Shown here piece after piece: positions 12,000-23,520 of a stretch of DNA of 64,000 bases. Made by a program: the position numbers and the translations under genes. The DNA comes from Cycas panzhihuaensis. Lineage: Eukaryota > Cycadophyta. The stretch lies in contig CM041465.1 of assembly GCA_023213395.1 (NCBI GenBank), forward strand, positions 126,053,741 to 126,117,740. The letters are read 5' to 3'. Position 1 is the first letter of the stretch. Every line of letters starts with the position of its first letter. Below the pieces are notes generated by a model. It did no database searches. It worked only from the letters and a program-made list of their open reading frames with translations, and was not told the origin of the DNA.

Positions 12000-12165
12000 A
12001 GTGAAGACTCTTTTATTAAAAAGAGATGTGCCAGCTGCTAAGAGATGGTATTACAAAATGGGAAAAAAAAATATTGGCCATATTAAAAGATTAGACAAAT
12101 CTTGAAAGACAGATCTGTAACCTCCTTCCAAATATTAGAGACTTGATTATTATTTGAAGTAGAAA
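12000..12165 (+). repeat. Local duplicate of the 13305-13440 segment
   Basis: The block beginning CTGCTAAGAGATGGTATTAC matches GCTGCTAAGAGATGGTGTTTC at about 13305 and continues for about 130 bp in the same orientation. Both would encode AAKRW..K.G followed by an Ile-rich stretch. This copy is more damaged. Confidence 0.7.
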
Positions 12166-12179
12166 AAAAGAATGAAATA

Positions 12180-12790
12180 AATGTCGAAATATCTACTTCA
12201 AAGGTAAAGAGAAAATAGAAGAGTTTGAAGAACTACATATGAAGTTCAAGGTTGAAGTTGAAGAGACGTCTCAACCATTAAAACGTACATACTGCAGGTT
12301 AATTAAAAAAACAGATGATTTTTTTGTTCCCATAAATATTTGCTTTGATGAATACATGTTCCATTGCTTTCATGGAAAGATAAATTCAAAACAATACTTC
12401 AGCAACGCCAAATCAAGATGTCTTCCTCAAAAACAATGGATAAAAGAAACATATGGATCACAAGATACAAAAGAAAGTGAAACTTATGATAAAGAAACAC
12501 TAGTTTGATGGCAATTAGTAGAAGAAAGTCAAATACCAATTTATGGTAAAGGAATTCCAGTTGAAATTCAAGGTCATAAGTTCTTCTGTCAGAATTGACA
12601 AAGCTTTCTACACTTTTTCAATGATCAAGTGGCCATTAAACAGAATAACAAGCAAACAGAAAATAAGGTATGACTCTCACATTATGGGTCATCCAAAAAA
12701 TCAAAACAGGCTAGAGACTTACAAGATTAAATCTCTTTCTAGATTCTACAAAAAATTTGTAGTAAAAATAAAATATTTTAAAGCATGACC
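12180..12790 (+). pseudogene. Unidentified decayed coding remnant
   Basis: An open stretch at 12239-12508 (89 codons) extends upstream in frame past one stop, with protein-like composition: EEFEELHMKFKVEVEE, TYCRLIKKTDDFFVPI, FDEYMFHCFHGKINSKQYF. It continues past a stop as PIYGKGIPVEIQGHKFFCQN. Spaced Cys and His residues might have bound metal, but no known motif spacing is clear. Below it lies the repeated AAKRW segment. I do not recognise the family; a transposon or endogenous pararetrovirus remnant is possible but unsupported. Confidence 0.4.
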
Positions 12791-13099
12791 AAAATTCCAA
12801 AAGGCCATAATGACAGACTTAAGGTGTTTTTACAAAACCACTAACTTACGAGAAAGCTACATTAGAAGAGATTATTTTCAGTGACGTAAGAGGATTTAAA
12901 TATTAGTCCTGTCATTATCCCTGTCCATCGTTAGCCTATTCCCACTTCTTAAACCCTTTTCCTTTTAAATATTAGTCCATTTTCTTTAACAAAAGGATCT
13001 TTGAAAATAATAGGAATATGAGAAGAGTGGAGCAAGATTATAAGTAGAGAAATTTAACAAGTTGAGAGAAGGAATTGGACTATAAGAAGTAGAGATATG

Positions 13100-13967
13100 A
13101 AATCTCTTCAGATAATATCATGCAAGAGTATTCTGAATTACTGAATTTGAGCAAGAGATTACTTGTCTATTTTGAAACAATCTCCTTCACCAAACGTTTC
13201 CTTGACAATAGAATCATTAATAAGTCTAAAATCAAAAGTTTAGGCGATTTTAGTATACTACAAAAGTACACTACACAGGCATTTAAAGAATTCTATTCTG
13301 AGAAAGCTGCTAAGAGATGGTGTTTCAAAATAGGAGAAGAAATATTGGCCGTATTAAAGGATTGGACAAATCCTGAAAGATAGGTCTGTGACCTTCCTCC
13401 AAATATTAAATACTTGATCGCTAAACAACATCTAGTAAACACTTGGTTGCAGAAGGTAGAAGAAAGATTTGGTGAGTGATTCCTTTAAAGTCACTCATAA
13501 AAGATTCCACTACTCTGTCTTTTTTTCTTAGTGGAAATCTACTATTCAAAAAGTAGTCCACCTACTTTTGTTTCTTTTGAAAGTTGAGCTTACTGTAACC
13601 ATCTTTAACAAGAAAATGAGTAGAGTGGAGAAGCTTTTAAGAAATTAAGAAAAGGAATAGGACTATAAGAGGATTTTGGAAAGAATATAAATATGAGAAG
13701 AGTTGAGAAGCCTTTTAAGAAGTTTAGAAAAGCAGTAGGACTATAAGAACTGGAGAATTTATAAACAAAACTCTTCAAATAATATCATGTAGGAGAGCCA
13801 TGTGATGCATAAGTTCGGTGCAGCCAGTGCAGTTGCGAAGCGTGGCGGATTTTGTTATCAAGGAAACATCTTGTGAAGGAGAACTTGTTGTTTCAAAAGA
13901 GGTGAGTAATCTATTGCTCAAATTCAATAATTTGGAATGCTCTTGCATAATATTATCTCAAGAGATT
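13100..13967. repeat. Long inverted repeat, ~115-bp arms
   Basis: The left arm at about 13100-13216 matches the reverse complement of the right arm at about 13845-13967. Shared words include CTGAATTTGAGCAA, GAGATTAC, TTTTGAAACAA and CTCCTTCAC. The arms are separated by about 630 bp. Between them, direct repeats around GGACTATAAG (about 13680 and 13740) resemble the sequence just before the left arm (about 13078). Confidence 0.72.
13120..13490 (+). pseudogene. Unidentified decayed coding remnant (AAKRW protein)
   Basis: An 87-codon open stretch (13120-13383) continues after one stop to about 13477: FKEFYSEKAAKRWCFKIGEE, AVLKDWTNPER, VCDLPPNIKYLIAKQHL, WLQKVEERFGE. The composition is protein-like, and the duplicated copy at 12000-12165 encodes the same core, which supports a once-coding sequence. 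No family is recognised. Its first 75 bases also form the left arm of a long inverted repeat, which is unusual for coding DNA. Confidence 0.4.
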
Positions 13968-16900
13968 AGTCTATTATTTATAATCTAAAAATTATTAAAA
14001 TGTTAAAAATAAATCTTAATAAAATTAATATTATTTTATTCAAATATGTTCTCAAAACTATATTATCGAGGATACCCCATTTATTGATAATGGACAATGG
14101 ACAATACAAACATAATAGAACTCTTCATTTTAGGTCCTTCTTTAAGGAAAAAAGTAGCATTGGTCTGAGATCATTTCCATCATCCAAAAGGTTATAATTT
14201 TTCCTTCTAGAACCCTTTGCTTTCAAGCCTCTACATCATATTTTATTGTAGCATAATAATTCTTTCTAAAGATGTGAACAATTGCCACTCTTCATTACAT
14301 AGTCTACCCTTGGAGATTAATATTTTATAATAGTGTAACATTTACGTTCATAGAAAATAGGAAAAAATGGCTTTACATTATATACAATGATAACAACTCA
14401 ATCATTAAGTTGTAAGTTTCTATATTTATTTTTTTTCCCCCTCAATAAAGCCCACCAGAGGGAAACAATTTTAAATTTTGAGTGATGCATCAACAATAAA
14501 CATTAGTTTTATAATGGATTGATCAACTTCAATTTTAATTTTGTTGTATTTACCTACAGAGATCTGGGTAACTTGTAATTATCTGGTCCATTATCAACAA
14601 ATGTTTCTAGCCTTTAAAACTTGCAGTATGTGTAATACATAGCCTCTATCACTGTATTTAATCAATATTGAGTTTCTTTCTAATGTGGTCCTTAATTAAC
14701 TATTTCAAAAGAATTGAGAATTAAGAAAGTGAAATGTTTATGACAAGGAGCTTTATGAAAATAAATTATGTGGTCCAATTCCACAAAGCTAGGGAAGCCT
14801 GAGAAATTAGTGTGTCAGTCTTTATTTCAACTCATTATGTGGCGCGATACCCAACATTACAAGTCAAATCTCAAGCCTTCTAATTATGTAAGTAGTCATT
14901 TTTATGGTTTAAACCTTTAGTGTTAATAGCATGTATGTTAGGTCGTATGCATCTTACTTGATGACTCCAAGCCCACAAATTATTAGATAAGATATTGCTA
15001 AGAATAAGTGCTTGTTAACTAGCAGGCATTTGAATAATAACATCCATATTTGTAGTTGCGACTAAAACGTGCAACTGGTACTTTACTTGAAAATCTCATA
15101 TTGTATTATTTATTCATGGTAAAGATCACTTTTAGAGGAAGATTAAATTTGAAATAGAAACATTTTCAATGTAAGTAACTTTATTGTTATTAGTTTAATA
15201 TAACTAAATGCGCAATATCAAAATATAGTTTAAAATGATGAGGTCCAACATGATACGTGTCATTTAAAATGTGATCTATATTTCATGCCACTCCTGGTTG
15301 ACATTGCTCATGATTTAACACTAAATATGGTAATTTTTTTTCTTTTTTCATATTTACTCTCATCTAATGGACATGAGTAAATAGTTCTCGATGAAATTAA
15401 CTGAAAGCACAACTCAGTGGAAGTGCACAACCACTTTGTAGCTTTTGCATATATGTATAGTTTTTTTTTTTTTTTTTTGTATTATATTCTATTTATTATA
15501 TAGTACAAATATAAGTGGTTTATTAAAATTTTATTTCTTATTTATTATAGTTTTACTTTATATTTTTTCTTTTTAATTTTTTTGCAAAATATGTGTATAT
15601 GTGTGTGTGTATGTGGTGCTATTATTATTAATATTATTCACTTATATTATTTTAAGCATTTGTTTAGTATAAAGGTACATTTTCAAGTTTTTGAATGTAT
15701 GTGTTATATTTTTCTTTTTATTATTGTATTCTATTTGTCTTCTATTTCAATATATTCATGTTACATTCAATTGTTGTCTCATGTTTGTTATATTTATATG
15801 TTTCATTGTTTTACGTTTTCACTTTCTTGCAATATTTATTTATATTTTTCTATTTTGGTTCTTGTAATATGAGTTTACTTATTACAAGGATGTATTGCAA
15901 TGTTATTAATTGGTAGATGCATGCTCTCTCTCTTTTTTTTTTTTTTTTTTTTTGCTCTTTTCCATAGCAATTGCATTTTCTCATTAGGATATTTATCCTA
16001 TCAAAGGATCATTCTTATACTTTCATTGATTTTTTAATGCATTTTGCATGCAATGTATTTTACAATTTTTAAAATATTTGTGTTTGCATGTTGTACTTTT
16101 CTTCAATGCTATGTTATTTTCACATTTTCTAAGTATTGGTGTGGCACAGTTTTATACATTTTGTATATGCATTGTGATTTTATGTCTTTTAACAATGTTC
16201 TATGCACTTGTATTATAAATCTTGTATGATTTATTATATTTATATATGTGATGGCAGGCTTTATGAAATTGTTTATTTGTAACTTTGTTATGATAGTTTT
16301 TTATAATAACAACTTTGGTATTAAGCATGTACCAAGTTTATTTATGTCGTGCATATTCCTGTGCCACATTTCCTTAACTTTTCTTTTATACATATATGAC
16401 AACAAATAAACCACAAATCTATGCATGATGGTTTCTATGATAATGACATTATGAGAAGTCAAGATTCTTCTCTTTATTCAATGTAATATAACCACCTTTA
16501 ACAAGGTTTGGATAGGACTGATAGTTGAAGGATAGGAAGATTCTTATATAATTCAATTTTATATCTTGAGATAAAGTTGTGAAAGTTAAGTCTTACCTCT
16601 TATTTAGCCCTTCCAACTTATATATGGTCAGTACCCATATAAGGCAAAGAGGCTATTGAAATCTTCAAGCTTTTGTTCTTGGCATAATACATATTGACTT
16701 AGGGTGTTTTATATTCTTAAGGCAATTACTATACTTGTTGAATTCAATAAAGATATAACTTGATTTGAATCTTGTAAGCTTCAACTTAAATAATAGATGC
16801 AAATTCATAGGTAAAAACTATTGGAGTATTTAAAATTTTCAAATATCTGATATTTAATGTAATGTTATGGTCCCACACAACCCCACACAATACGTTGTAG

Positions 16901-17005
16901 AGTGTGAGAGAAGCATAATTATTAATGCAACTTCCTACAGTGCATTACCATGGTGTTTTATTCACACCTACATAAAAATGTGTCACGGTATGTTAGATTA
17001 TTGTA

Positions 17006-17008
<3 letters not shown>
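13968..17008. other. AT/T-rich interval without a supported gene
   Basis: Three kilobases of AT-rich DNA contain poly-T tracts near 15461-15479 and 15931-15953 and a strongly T-rich plus strand from 15400 to 16300. The open frames there (15582-15872, 16044-16229) consist of Phe, Leu, Ile, Tyr and Cys codons dictated by T-richness, so I do not call them genes. Confidence 0.55.

Positions 17009-17081
<73 letters not shown>
17009..17081. repeat. (CT)n then (TA)n microsatellite
   Basis: About 48 bp of CT repeats run directly into about 24 bp of TA repeats. Confidence 0.95.
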
Positions 17082-17082
<1 letters not shown>

Positions 17083-17132
17083 CAAACATATATGTTTGTG
17101 TGTTAGCAATTTAAGTTATTGATCAACGTAGA

Positions 17133-17153
17133 CATTGAGTTAGCAACTCAATG
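17133..17153. repeat. Perfect 9-bp palindrome with 3-nt loop
   Basis: CATTGAGTT-AGC-AACTCAATG forms a perfect short hairpin at the left edge of the 133-bp tandem duplication. Confidence 0.8.
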
Positions 17154-17385
17154 AGACTATTACTCAGCTAATCCACTTAGTGAAGAAGCTCTAACTTCAT
17201 GGTTATAAATTAATTGAATAACTATATGATATTTGTAACAATTAACAGGAAGTTATATATATAGTTAGTTAGTTAGCAAGTCAATGAGACTATTACTTAG
17301 CTAATCCACTTAGTGAAGAAGCTCTAACTTCATAGTTATAAATTAATTGAATAACTATATAATATTTGTAACAAATAACAGGAAG

Positions 17386-17420
<35 letters not shown>
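17139..17420. repeat. 133-bp tandem duplication followed by (TA)n
   Basis: Unit 1 starts at 17139 and unit 2 at 17272. They are nearly identical (GAGACTATTAC, CTTAGTGAAGAAGCTC, AACAGGAAGTTATATA). The AT tail of unit 2 is expanded into a TA run to about 17420. AGTTAGTTAGTTAG marks the junction between units. Confidence 0.9.
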
Positions 17421-17424
<4 letters not shown>

Positions 17425-17764
17425 TAATAGTTATGTCAAAAATAAGCGAAATATATAAAGAATATTGAGAAGTATACCTTTGCTATGGTTTATTGTAAAG
17501 AAGCCCATTTTTTGTTCTGTTAGAGTTAACTAATATGAGGTATAGTTAGTAAGAGCAAATGGACTTCAAAGTAATGTACATATACAACAAAATAAATTAT
17601 GAGTGAATATATCTATTGTGTTAGTGTATTAATGATTATTTCGATATTGATAAATTGTATTCTTCATTCTAACTATTGAGATGATCATATGATTTTTGAC
17701 TTAATGTGCAACGTTTGGTTTAATTTCCAATGAATTCAATTTCTATATAAAATTATAATGTAAA

Positions 17765-18340
17765 ATGAGAATTTGATGGTAAAATGAGATTTGTCATCTC
17801 TAATTATTATAAAATAGAGAAAGAATATAAAAATGAACTCTTAAATTTCATTCTACAATGATGAAATTTTAACAAATCTAATATAAATATACAACATAAA
17901 ATAACATAATATCAATGAATCTACCTTTATAAAGAGTGAATGAATTAGATTCTATGACTGTCTTACGAGCATATCATATTCATTTGTCAAAGAAATTTGA
18001 TAGATAGTAATAATTCATTTATGAGAAAATTATTAGGATTGTTTAAGAAAAGGGTGGGTGAGGAGCCGAGTAGCTGTCCATCTCTGCCTCAAGTCCTTCT
18101 GCAAACAAGAATGGATAAAACTCTGGAAATCTGCAAACGCGGTGGGGGGTGAGGAGGGGGGATCCCCAAAACAAATGGCACAAATGAGAGTAGGACAATT
18201 CGATTTTTGGTTGGGGGACAAGAAGGGGAAATGGCCTATATAACATTCCAACTGGGTCAAACCCAAGCTCCAAATAACCCCGACATAGCCATCATAGTTC
18301 CCGTCATAGCTTTCAAGGTCTAATCTCCTTGGGCTCATGT
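17765..18340. repeat. Segmental duplicate, copy 2 (MKK 3' part plus downstream flank)
   Basis: This matches 9825-10345. Similarity breaks abruptly at about 18340, within the MSP motif of the kinase, so the rest of the gene was never present here or has been lost. Confidence 0.8.
18033..18340 (-). pseudogene. MAP kinase kinase pseudogene, C-lobe only
   Basis: A 101-codon open frame on the minus strand starts at MSPRRLDLESYDGNYDGYVG and runs through IWSLGLTQLECYIGHFPFLS, ICAICFGDPPS and CLQKDLRQRWTATRLLTHPF. This is the MKK kinase domain from subdomain VIII to XI. The invariant Glu of the APE-equivalent 'SPE' is Arg, and no N-lobe or catalytic loop exists, so it is non-functional. Unlike the 10 kb copy it keeps GNYDGYVGVIWSLG intact, so the two decayed separately from a common ancestor rather than one from the other's present state. 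Confidence 0.87.
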
Positions 18341-19149
18341 GAATGGGATGATAAAATGAGCTTAGATTTGGTTAGGACAACTTAGTTTAGAGTAGTGCCT
18401 AATTGTTAATAAAGTCATTTATTAGAATTTGTCACCACCAATTAATCATTTAAAGTTTAGTCACCTATTATGACATTAAATTTGAAGGTAAATTTGAATT
18501 TGTTTTGATTTATATTAAAAAGGATGTGTACCAAATCTAATTGGATTAGCCATGGGATACACAAATAAGAGTAACGTTGTGTCTAGTTTAAAAGACATTA
18601 ATTTTTGGATAGGGCAATACAATAGTCCTAGTCCCATTAGACCATTAGAGATATTTGAAAAAGACTATGCTTCAATATCAACGGAAAGCTAAATAAGTCT
18701 AAATCTTTATGAATAAATCTATCATTACTAATTAATGACTAAAGATTTAGTCAATTACATCCTTTGACTATATAATTAACTAAATCTAGTCAAAGGATTG
18801 GCTACATAATTGACTAAATCAAGTTTATTTTAAAACTCAATAGGTAATTAAGCAACAAAAAACAATGGTAGCCAAGGTGCATATGGCAGAATAAGCTTTG
18901 ACATGGTAACAAACCTATTCTAGACAATAACCAATTTTTACTCGGGATAGCTTCACAACAGCCATTAAAGGGCACTTCTATGCACTTGGATATTTTGATA
19001 AACTCATAAAACGTTGATTACATATCAGGCAACTATCCAAACATTATGCTTAGCAATACATTAATGAATTCTTAAAGTTTTACATCAGGTTAGAAATTAA
19101 TGACCTCGTCCATATCCTAACAATTATACACATTGGAATATTGTACTCA
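18341..19149. other. AT-rich interval, no gene apart from the foldback
   Basis: Apart from the hairpin at 18744-18820 I see no coding signal. The portion nearest 19150 may belong to the gag remnant that follows, but no reading frame survives there. Confidence 0.45.
18744..18820. repeat. 77-nt foldback (hairpin) sequence
   Basis: GATTTAGTCAATTA (18744-18757) pairs with 18807-18820, and ATCCTTTGACTA (18759-18770) pairs with 18787-18798. This gives 26 perfect base pairs with one internal bulge and a 16-nt loop. It could be a decayed MITE-like foldback or a chance palindrome; I see no target-site duplication. Confidence 0.75.
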
Positions 19150-19430
19150 TATCTCTAATAAGAGATGGAATTACTTCAAATTCTAACATTAGAGGCAGCC
19201 TTCCAACTCACCCTCAAAATAGAAGAAAAGATACAAAATCAACCCAAGTCGTCTACTGAACCATCCACTATAGCTTCTTTCTCTAAAGCACAACCTACAA
19301 CGTACACACAATGGCCAACATGTAGCACAAGAAAGTATTGTTCCTTGCATAAGTGTACAAGACATATAGATGTTGAATGCAAGGCCCAACAAAAAATAAG
19401 GAAACTCATGGTAGAGTTGTAAGACAAACA
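19150..19430 (+). pseudogene. Retrotransposon gag C-terminal scrap (CHHC knuckle)
   Basis: The 85-codon frame 19165-19422 has LEAAFQLTLKIEEK, like the end of a gypsy-type Gag capsid region, followed by a Ser/Thr/Pro linker and a Cx2Hx4Hx4C knuckle, YCSLHKCTRHIDVEC. That spacing is seen in plant gypsy Gag proteins and in element E of this window. Nothing recognisable of pol follows; the sequence passes into the copia element at 20098. Assignment to gypsy is moderate. Confidence 0.6.
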
Positions 19431-20097
19431 AACATAGTTGGAAATTATACCTCTCACAAATCTAGAAACACTTGATCTAAATCTAGTACTCATGGCCAAA
19501 GAGTAATCGAAATATGATTGGAAAAAGCTACTTACTCATAAACCTAATTTCAGGGTAGCCCTCTAAACCCAAATTCTTATTCTTAAATCATTAAATCTCG
19601 CTTGTTCTCTCCTCTAATTTCCTCCATGGATATATAGATCAAATTTTAAAATCTTTATATCAGTTGATAAAGATAGAAATATGGTTTAGATCATATCAAA
19701 ACTGATCATATGAGCTTCACAAAGTTGTGTAGGCAATGTTTGGGTGGTGACGACCATGACAAGTCAAAATTCTTCAACATAAATTTGATTTTTTATTCAA
19801 CGTTTTTTTTTCACTAATGTTTTAGTGACAATAAAGTAAATTGCAATCTATTTTGAGATATATAACTTAAGTCACAAGTGATTGGTCACATGTAGTGAGA
19901 CCTTTAAGCTCTAAAAAGTAGTTAAGCACTATAATTCACCCATTTATTATTTACTTTTAATGTTTCTAAATTCTAACATCATTTTTTATTTTTTATCTTT
20001 CATTTTATAAGCCCAAATTTTTTAAAAAACCTTATAACGATTGAGTCTCTTTATAAACTTATGCTTGTAGTCTTGGTCATATGCATTAATTTTCACC
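19431..20097. other. AT-rich interval before copia element G
   Basis: This is where a 5' LTR and leader for element G would lie, but I find no tRNA-Met primer binding site and no matching 3' copy after 23520. Confidence 0.4.
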
Positions 20098-20990
20098 ATG
20101 TCTAGTGTAAACATTATTATTTATGTCTTACCAGATGCACATAAACTTAACGGTAAGAACTATGTAATATAGAAGTTTAAGATTTTTAATATTCTAGCAC
20201 TTAGAAAATTAATGAAGATAGTTGAAGGGAATCAGTTGAAACTTATCATTGCCTCTAATTTGACCATATTTAAATCTACTCCAATGATTCGAATTGTGAC
20301 CAATAAAGGTGTTGAATACTAAGAAGATCATGATAGCGAAGCATTGAATATCATTGGGTTTTTTGTTGTTAAAGAACCCATTACTCATTTTCAATGGAAG
20401 ACTTCATGAAAGTATATATGGCAAATACTTTAAGAGATATATGAAACCAAAAATGAAACTAGAGTGTTGTACATCAAAAACTTGCTTTATTCATAAAAGA
20501 TGGCTGTTGATGACTCAATCTCCTTACATTTACAAAACTTAAAGAAGATTAGAGATTAATTGATTACAATAGGTGAGAAAGTTGAGGATAGGGAGTTTAT
20601 GATCATTACTCTCAATAGCCTACATGAAGACTATTATATCTTTGTAACTAGTATATATCTTACTAAGACAACTTAATCACTTGCTTTGGAGGAGCCCTGC
20701 ATGATGAGCAACGTATAAGAGGATGTTGTGGTAGTAGTAGCAACATGGTTATGGCTTCCTAATTTAGAAAGAAACTCCAAATGAATGTTTCTAAATAAAC
20801 TCCACCTCTTTCTAATATCATGAGCGAATGCCATAACAATCCTAAAAGGGATGTTATGTGATCATATGGTAATAAGAAATGTCACTATTAAAAAATTTAT
20901 TGGAAGAAGAAAGCAAATAAAAAGAAAGTTTAAAAAGTTATATTTCTGCCTAGATAATAAAAAGGTCTTTGTGTTCAGTGTTATTTCTAA
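20098..20990 (+). pseudogene. Element G gag
   Basis: The start at 20098 gives MSSVNIIIYVLPDAHKLNGK, then NYVI and KFKIFNILALRK after a stop in place of the usual Trp: the conserved Gag N-terminus of copia elements (KLNG-NY-W). Later EDREFMIITLNSLHEDYYIF fits the capsid. The CCHC knuckle is not clear. Several in-frame stops are present. Confidence 0.7.
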
Positions 20991-22300
20991 CAGTAATGGT
21001 ACCTTGTACATTGATTTTGATGTCCTGAACCATATCACTTTTTATAAAGAATGATTTACTAAACTAAAGGTCATAACTAGACCATTGTACTAGGTCATGA
21101 TAGTCAAAATAAAGTAATCATTCAAGATACAATTATTCTTAATCCACTTGGCCATCAAATCAAGATCTCTAATGTGTTGTACATACCATCATTTAGACAT
21201 AACTTACTTTTTTAAAATTATATAGCTAAATTTAAGTTGAAGGTTGAGTTTGCTACCATTAAATATGCAGTTAAAGATGGTGACTTTGTAATAGCCCAAG
21301 GAACCAAAGAGAATAGAATGTATAAATTTGTCAATATTCTTAAGCTTGGTTTTATTGTAAGCACTTCTAATACTTTACAACATGATTGTTTTGGTCACTT
21401 GAACTATCATAGTATTCAACTATTAAATAAGTTAAAAGTGATATATTATCTTCCTCTTATATATAAATATGATAAAATTTGCAATGCATGTGTAATCAAG
21501 AAAAAACATAGAGAAAAATATTTTAAGAGCACTTTGAGGGATAAGGATAAATTGAAGCTAGTTCATTCTAATTTATGTGGACCACTTTTACTAGTTTCAC
21601 TTAGAGGCTTGAGATCCTTCATAATATTTATTGATGACTTCACCAAGGGAACTTGAGTTTACCTCCTGAATAATAAAGCAAAAGAATTTATAAAAATTAA
21701 GGAACTCAAAGTTGAAGCTAGACACTTCTTTGGGAAAAAGAATGAGTTTATGAGTGACAATAGAGGTAAGTACTTATCATCTAAATTTATCGTTTTTTAC
21801 TAAGATCATGACAAATAATGGCAACTAACTACATCCTACACACCATAATAAAATGATATATTTAAGAGGAAGAACCACACCATTGCTATGATGATGAGAT
21901 ATATGTTAAAAGCCAAAAATGTCTTAAATGGTTTTAAAGATGAAGCTATGAATACAACTATGTACATTTTGAACAGAAGTCTAACTGCAGTTATTATAGA
22001 TATAAATACTCAAGAAACTTGGACTAGTAAAAAACCTTCTATTTGTAATCTTCAAGTCTTTGGTTGCACTACTTTTATTCGTGTACCTGATATAAAGAGA
22101 CAAAAGCTTGATCACAACAATCAGACGTGTATTCTTGTTGAGGATATTAAGTCTTCCAAGGCATGTAGTGCTTCAAATCCCTCAAAGAAGAAGATTATAA
22201 TTAGTAAGGATGTTTTGTTTGACGAGTGTGATGAGGAAATTGTCCTTATTATAAATGTTGTTGTTAAAAGCATAGAAATAAAGAATGAGATTGAGTAAAA
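20991..22300 (+). pseudogene. Element G protease and integrase
   Basis: A protease-like stretch reads GTLYIDFDVLNHITF, where the DSGAS-type active site has decayed to DFDVL. Next come a pre-integrase segment (HDCFGHLNYHSIQLLNKL, CNACVIKKKHRE) and the integrase start (KLVHSNLCGPL, where the first catalytic Asp is Asn; IIFIDDFTKGT). The catalytic core is partly lost between 21660 and 21890. The C-terminal region is readable at 21888-22298 (MYILNRSL, FGCTTFIRVPD). Confidence 0.78.
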
Positions 22301-22539
22301 GAGCGAAAAGAGCAAGGAAATTCCTTCATATGTTTCATCTTCTTCGTCTTCGCATCAAAAGTTAATCAAGTGATATGCTCAAACTATAAAAGGTTCTATA
22401 ATTGGTGACATTAACATTAGTGCTAGTGTTTAGACACAAAGCAAGATCAATTTTGCCTTGATGCCTAATGTCTTAAACATTGATGAGCCTAAGTCATTTA
22501 CTAAAGGTAATGATTGCCCTCATTAGAAGTTAAATATCT

Positions 22540-23520
22540 GGGAAGAGAATGACTCCATACTTAAGAATGACATTTGGAATCATGTCGATCTCCCTTTAAG
22601 GAAAAAAGTTATTGGTTACATATGGGTATATAAGATAATGTATCAATCTGATATTACCATAGATAAATACAAAGTTTAGCTTGCAGCTAAGGGATATGCA
22701 TAAATTGAAGGTGTGGACTTTAAGAAGACCATTGCACCTATGGCTAAAATGACTACCATCCAAGCATTGGTTAATCTTGCATCTCATTTTGGTCGGAAAC
22801 TCCATTAAATAGATGTTAAGAGTGATTTCCTTAATGGCATTCTAGATGAGGATATTTATATACAACAACTTGAAGGCTTTATGCAATTTGGTAAATAATC
22901 TCTTACATGCTAGTTGAAGAAAGCCTTATATGGGTTTAAACAGGCACTGAGAGTATGGTATTCACACATTGATGACTACTTCATCTATTCTAAATTCACT
23001 AGATATAAATCAGATCACAATTTATATATTAAACATAAGAATGGAGAGATACTTATTATAATTCTCTATATAAATGATCTTATTATCATTGACAGCAACA
23101 CTTCTTAGATCAACTATCTCAAAAAGTACCTTTATAAAGCTTTTGAGATGTCCACTCTTGGCTTTCTATATTGCTATATTAGCATGAAATTCTAACAAAA
23201 AGATTATAGCAAATTTGTTTTATAGTCTATGTATGCTTATAGCCTATTGAAACATTTCCATATGGAGGATTCAAAATCAATGGCTAGCCCCATGGAAGTT
23301 AGTCAAAAATTAACTAAGGAACTTATTGATGGGACTCTTCAATATACCTTATATAAGCAACTAATATGTAGTCTTATCTACCTTACTAACACTAGGCTGA
23401 CATCAATTATACTATTGGAGTTACAGTATGAATGATGAGTGCTTCATCCATCTCTCATTAAAAGTGCATACTGAAATATATCAAGGGCATTATTAGATTG
23501 AGACTCCTATTTTAAAGAGA
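22540..23520 (+). pseudogene. Element G reverse transcriptase and start of RNase H
   Basis: Copia RT landmarks survive between stops: VIGYIWVYKI, LAAKGYA, VDFKKTIAPMAK, IDVKSDFLNGILDEDIYIQQ, KKALYGFKQALRVWY, and the active site LYINDLIII, where the first Asp of YVDD is Asn. Then come SLIYLTNTR and CILKYIKG. RNase H is missing beyond that point. Confidence 0.82.

Larger units (their letters stand above)
20098..23520 (+). mobile_element. Ty1/copia element G, LTRs not found
   Basis: In copia order (gag, protease, integrase, reverse transcriptase, start of RNase H) the decayed polyprotein can be followed through many stops and frameshifts. It ends about 20 residues after CILKYIKGIIRLRLLF, exactly where the unclassified repeat copy 2 begins, so the repeat either interrupted or truncated it. 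No LTR pair or target-site duplication was found. Confidence 0.85.

Noticed and set aside
12180-13490. Endogenous pararetrovirus remnant
   Set aside because: No movement-protein, coat, RT or tRNA-Met priming motif could be identified, so the assignment would be a guess.
15582-16229. Plus-strand ORFs rich in Phe, Tyr, Ile and Cys that look like membrane proteins
   Set aside because: The DNA is T-rich and low-complexity; the hydrophobic composition follows from that and no start context or family match is seen.
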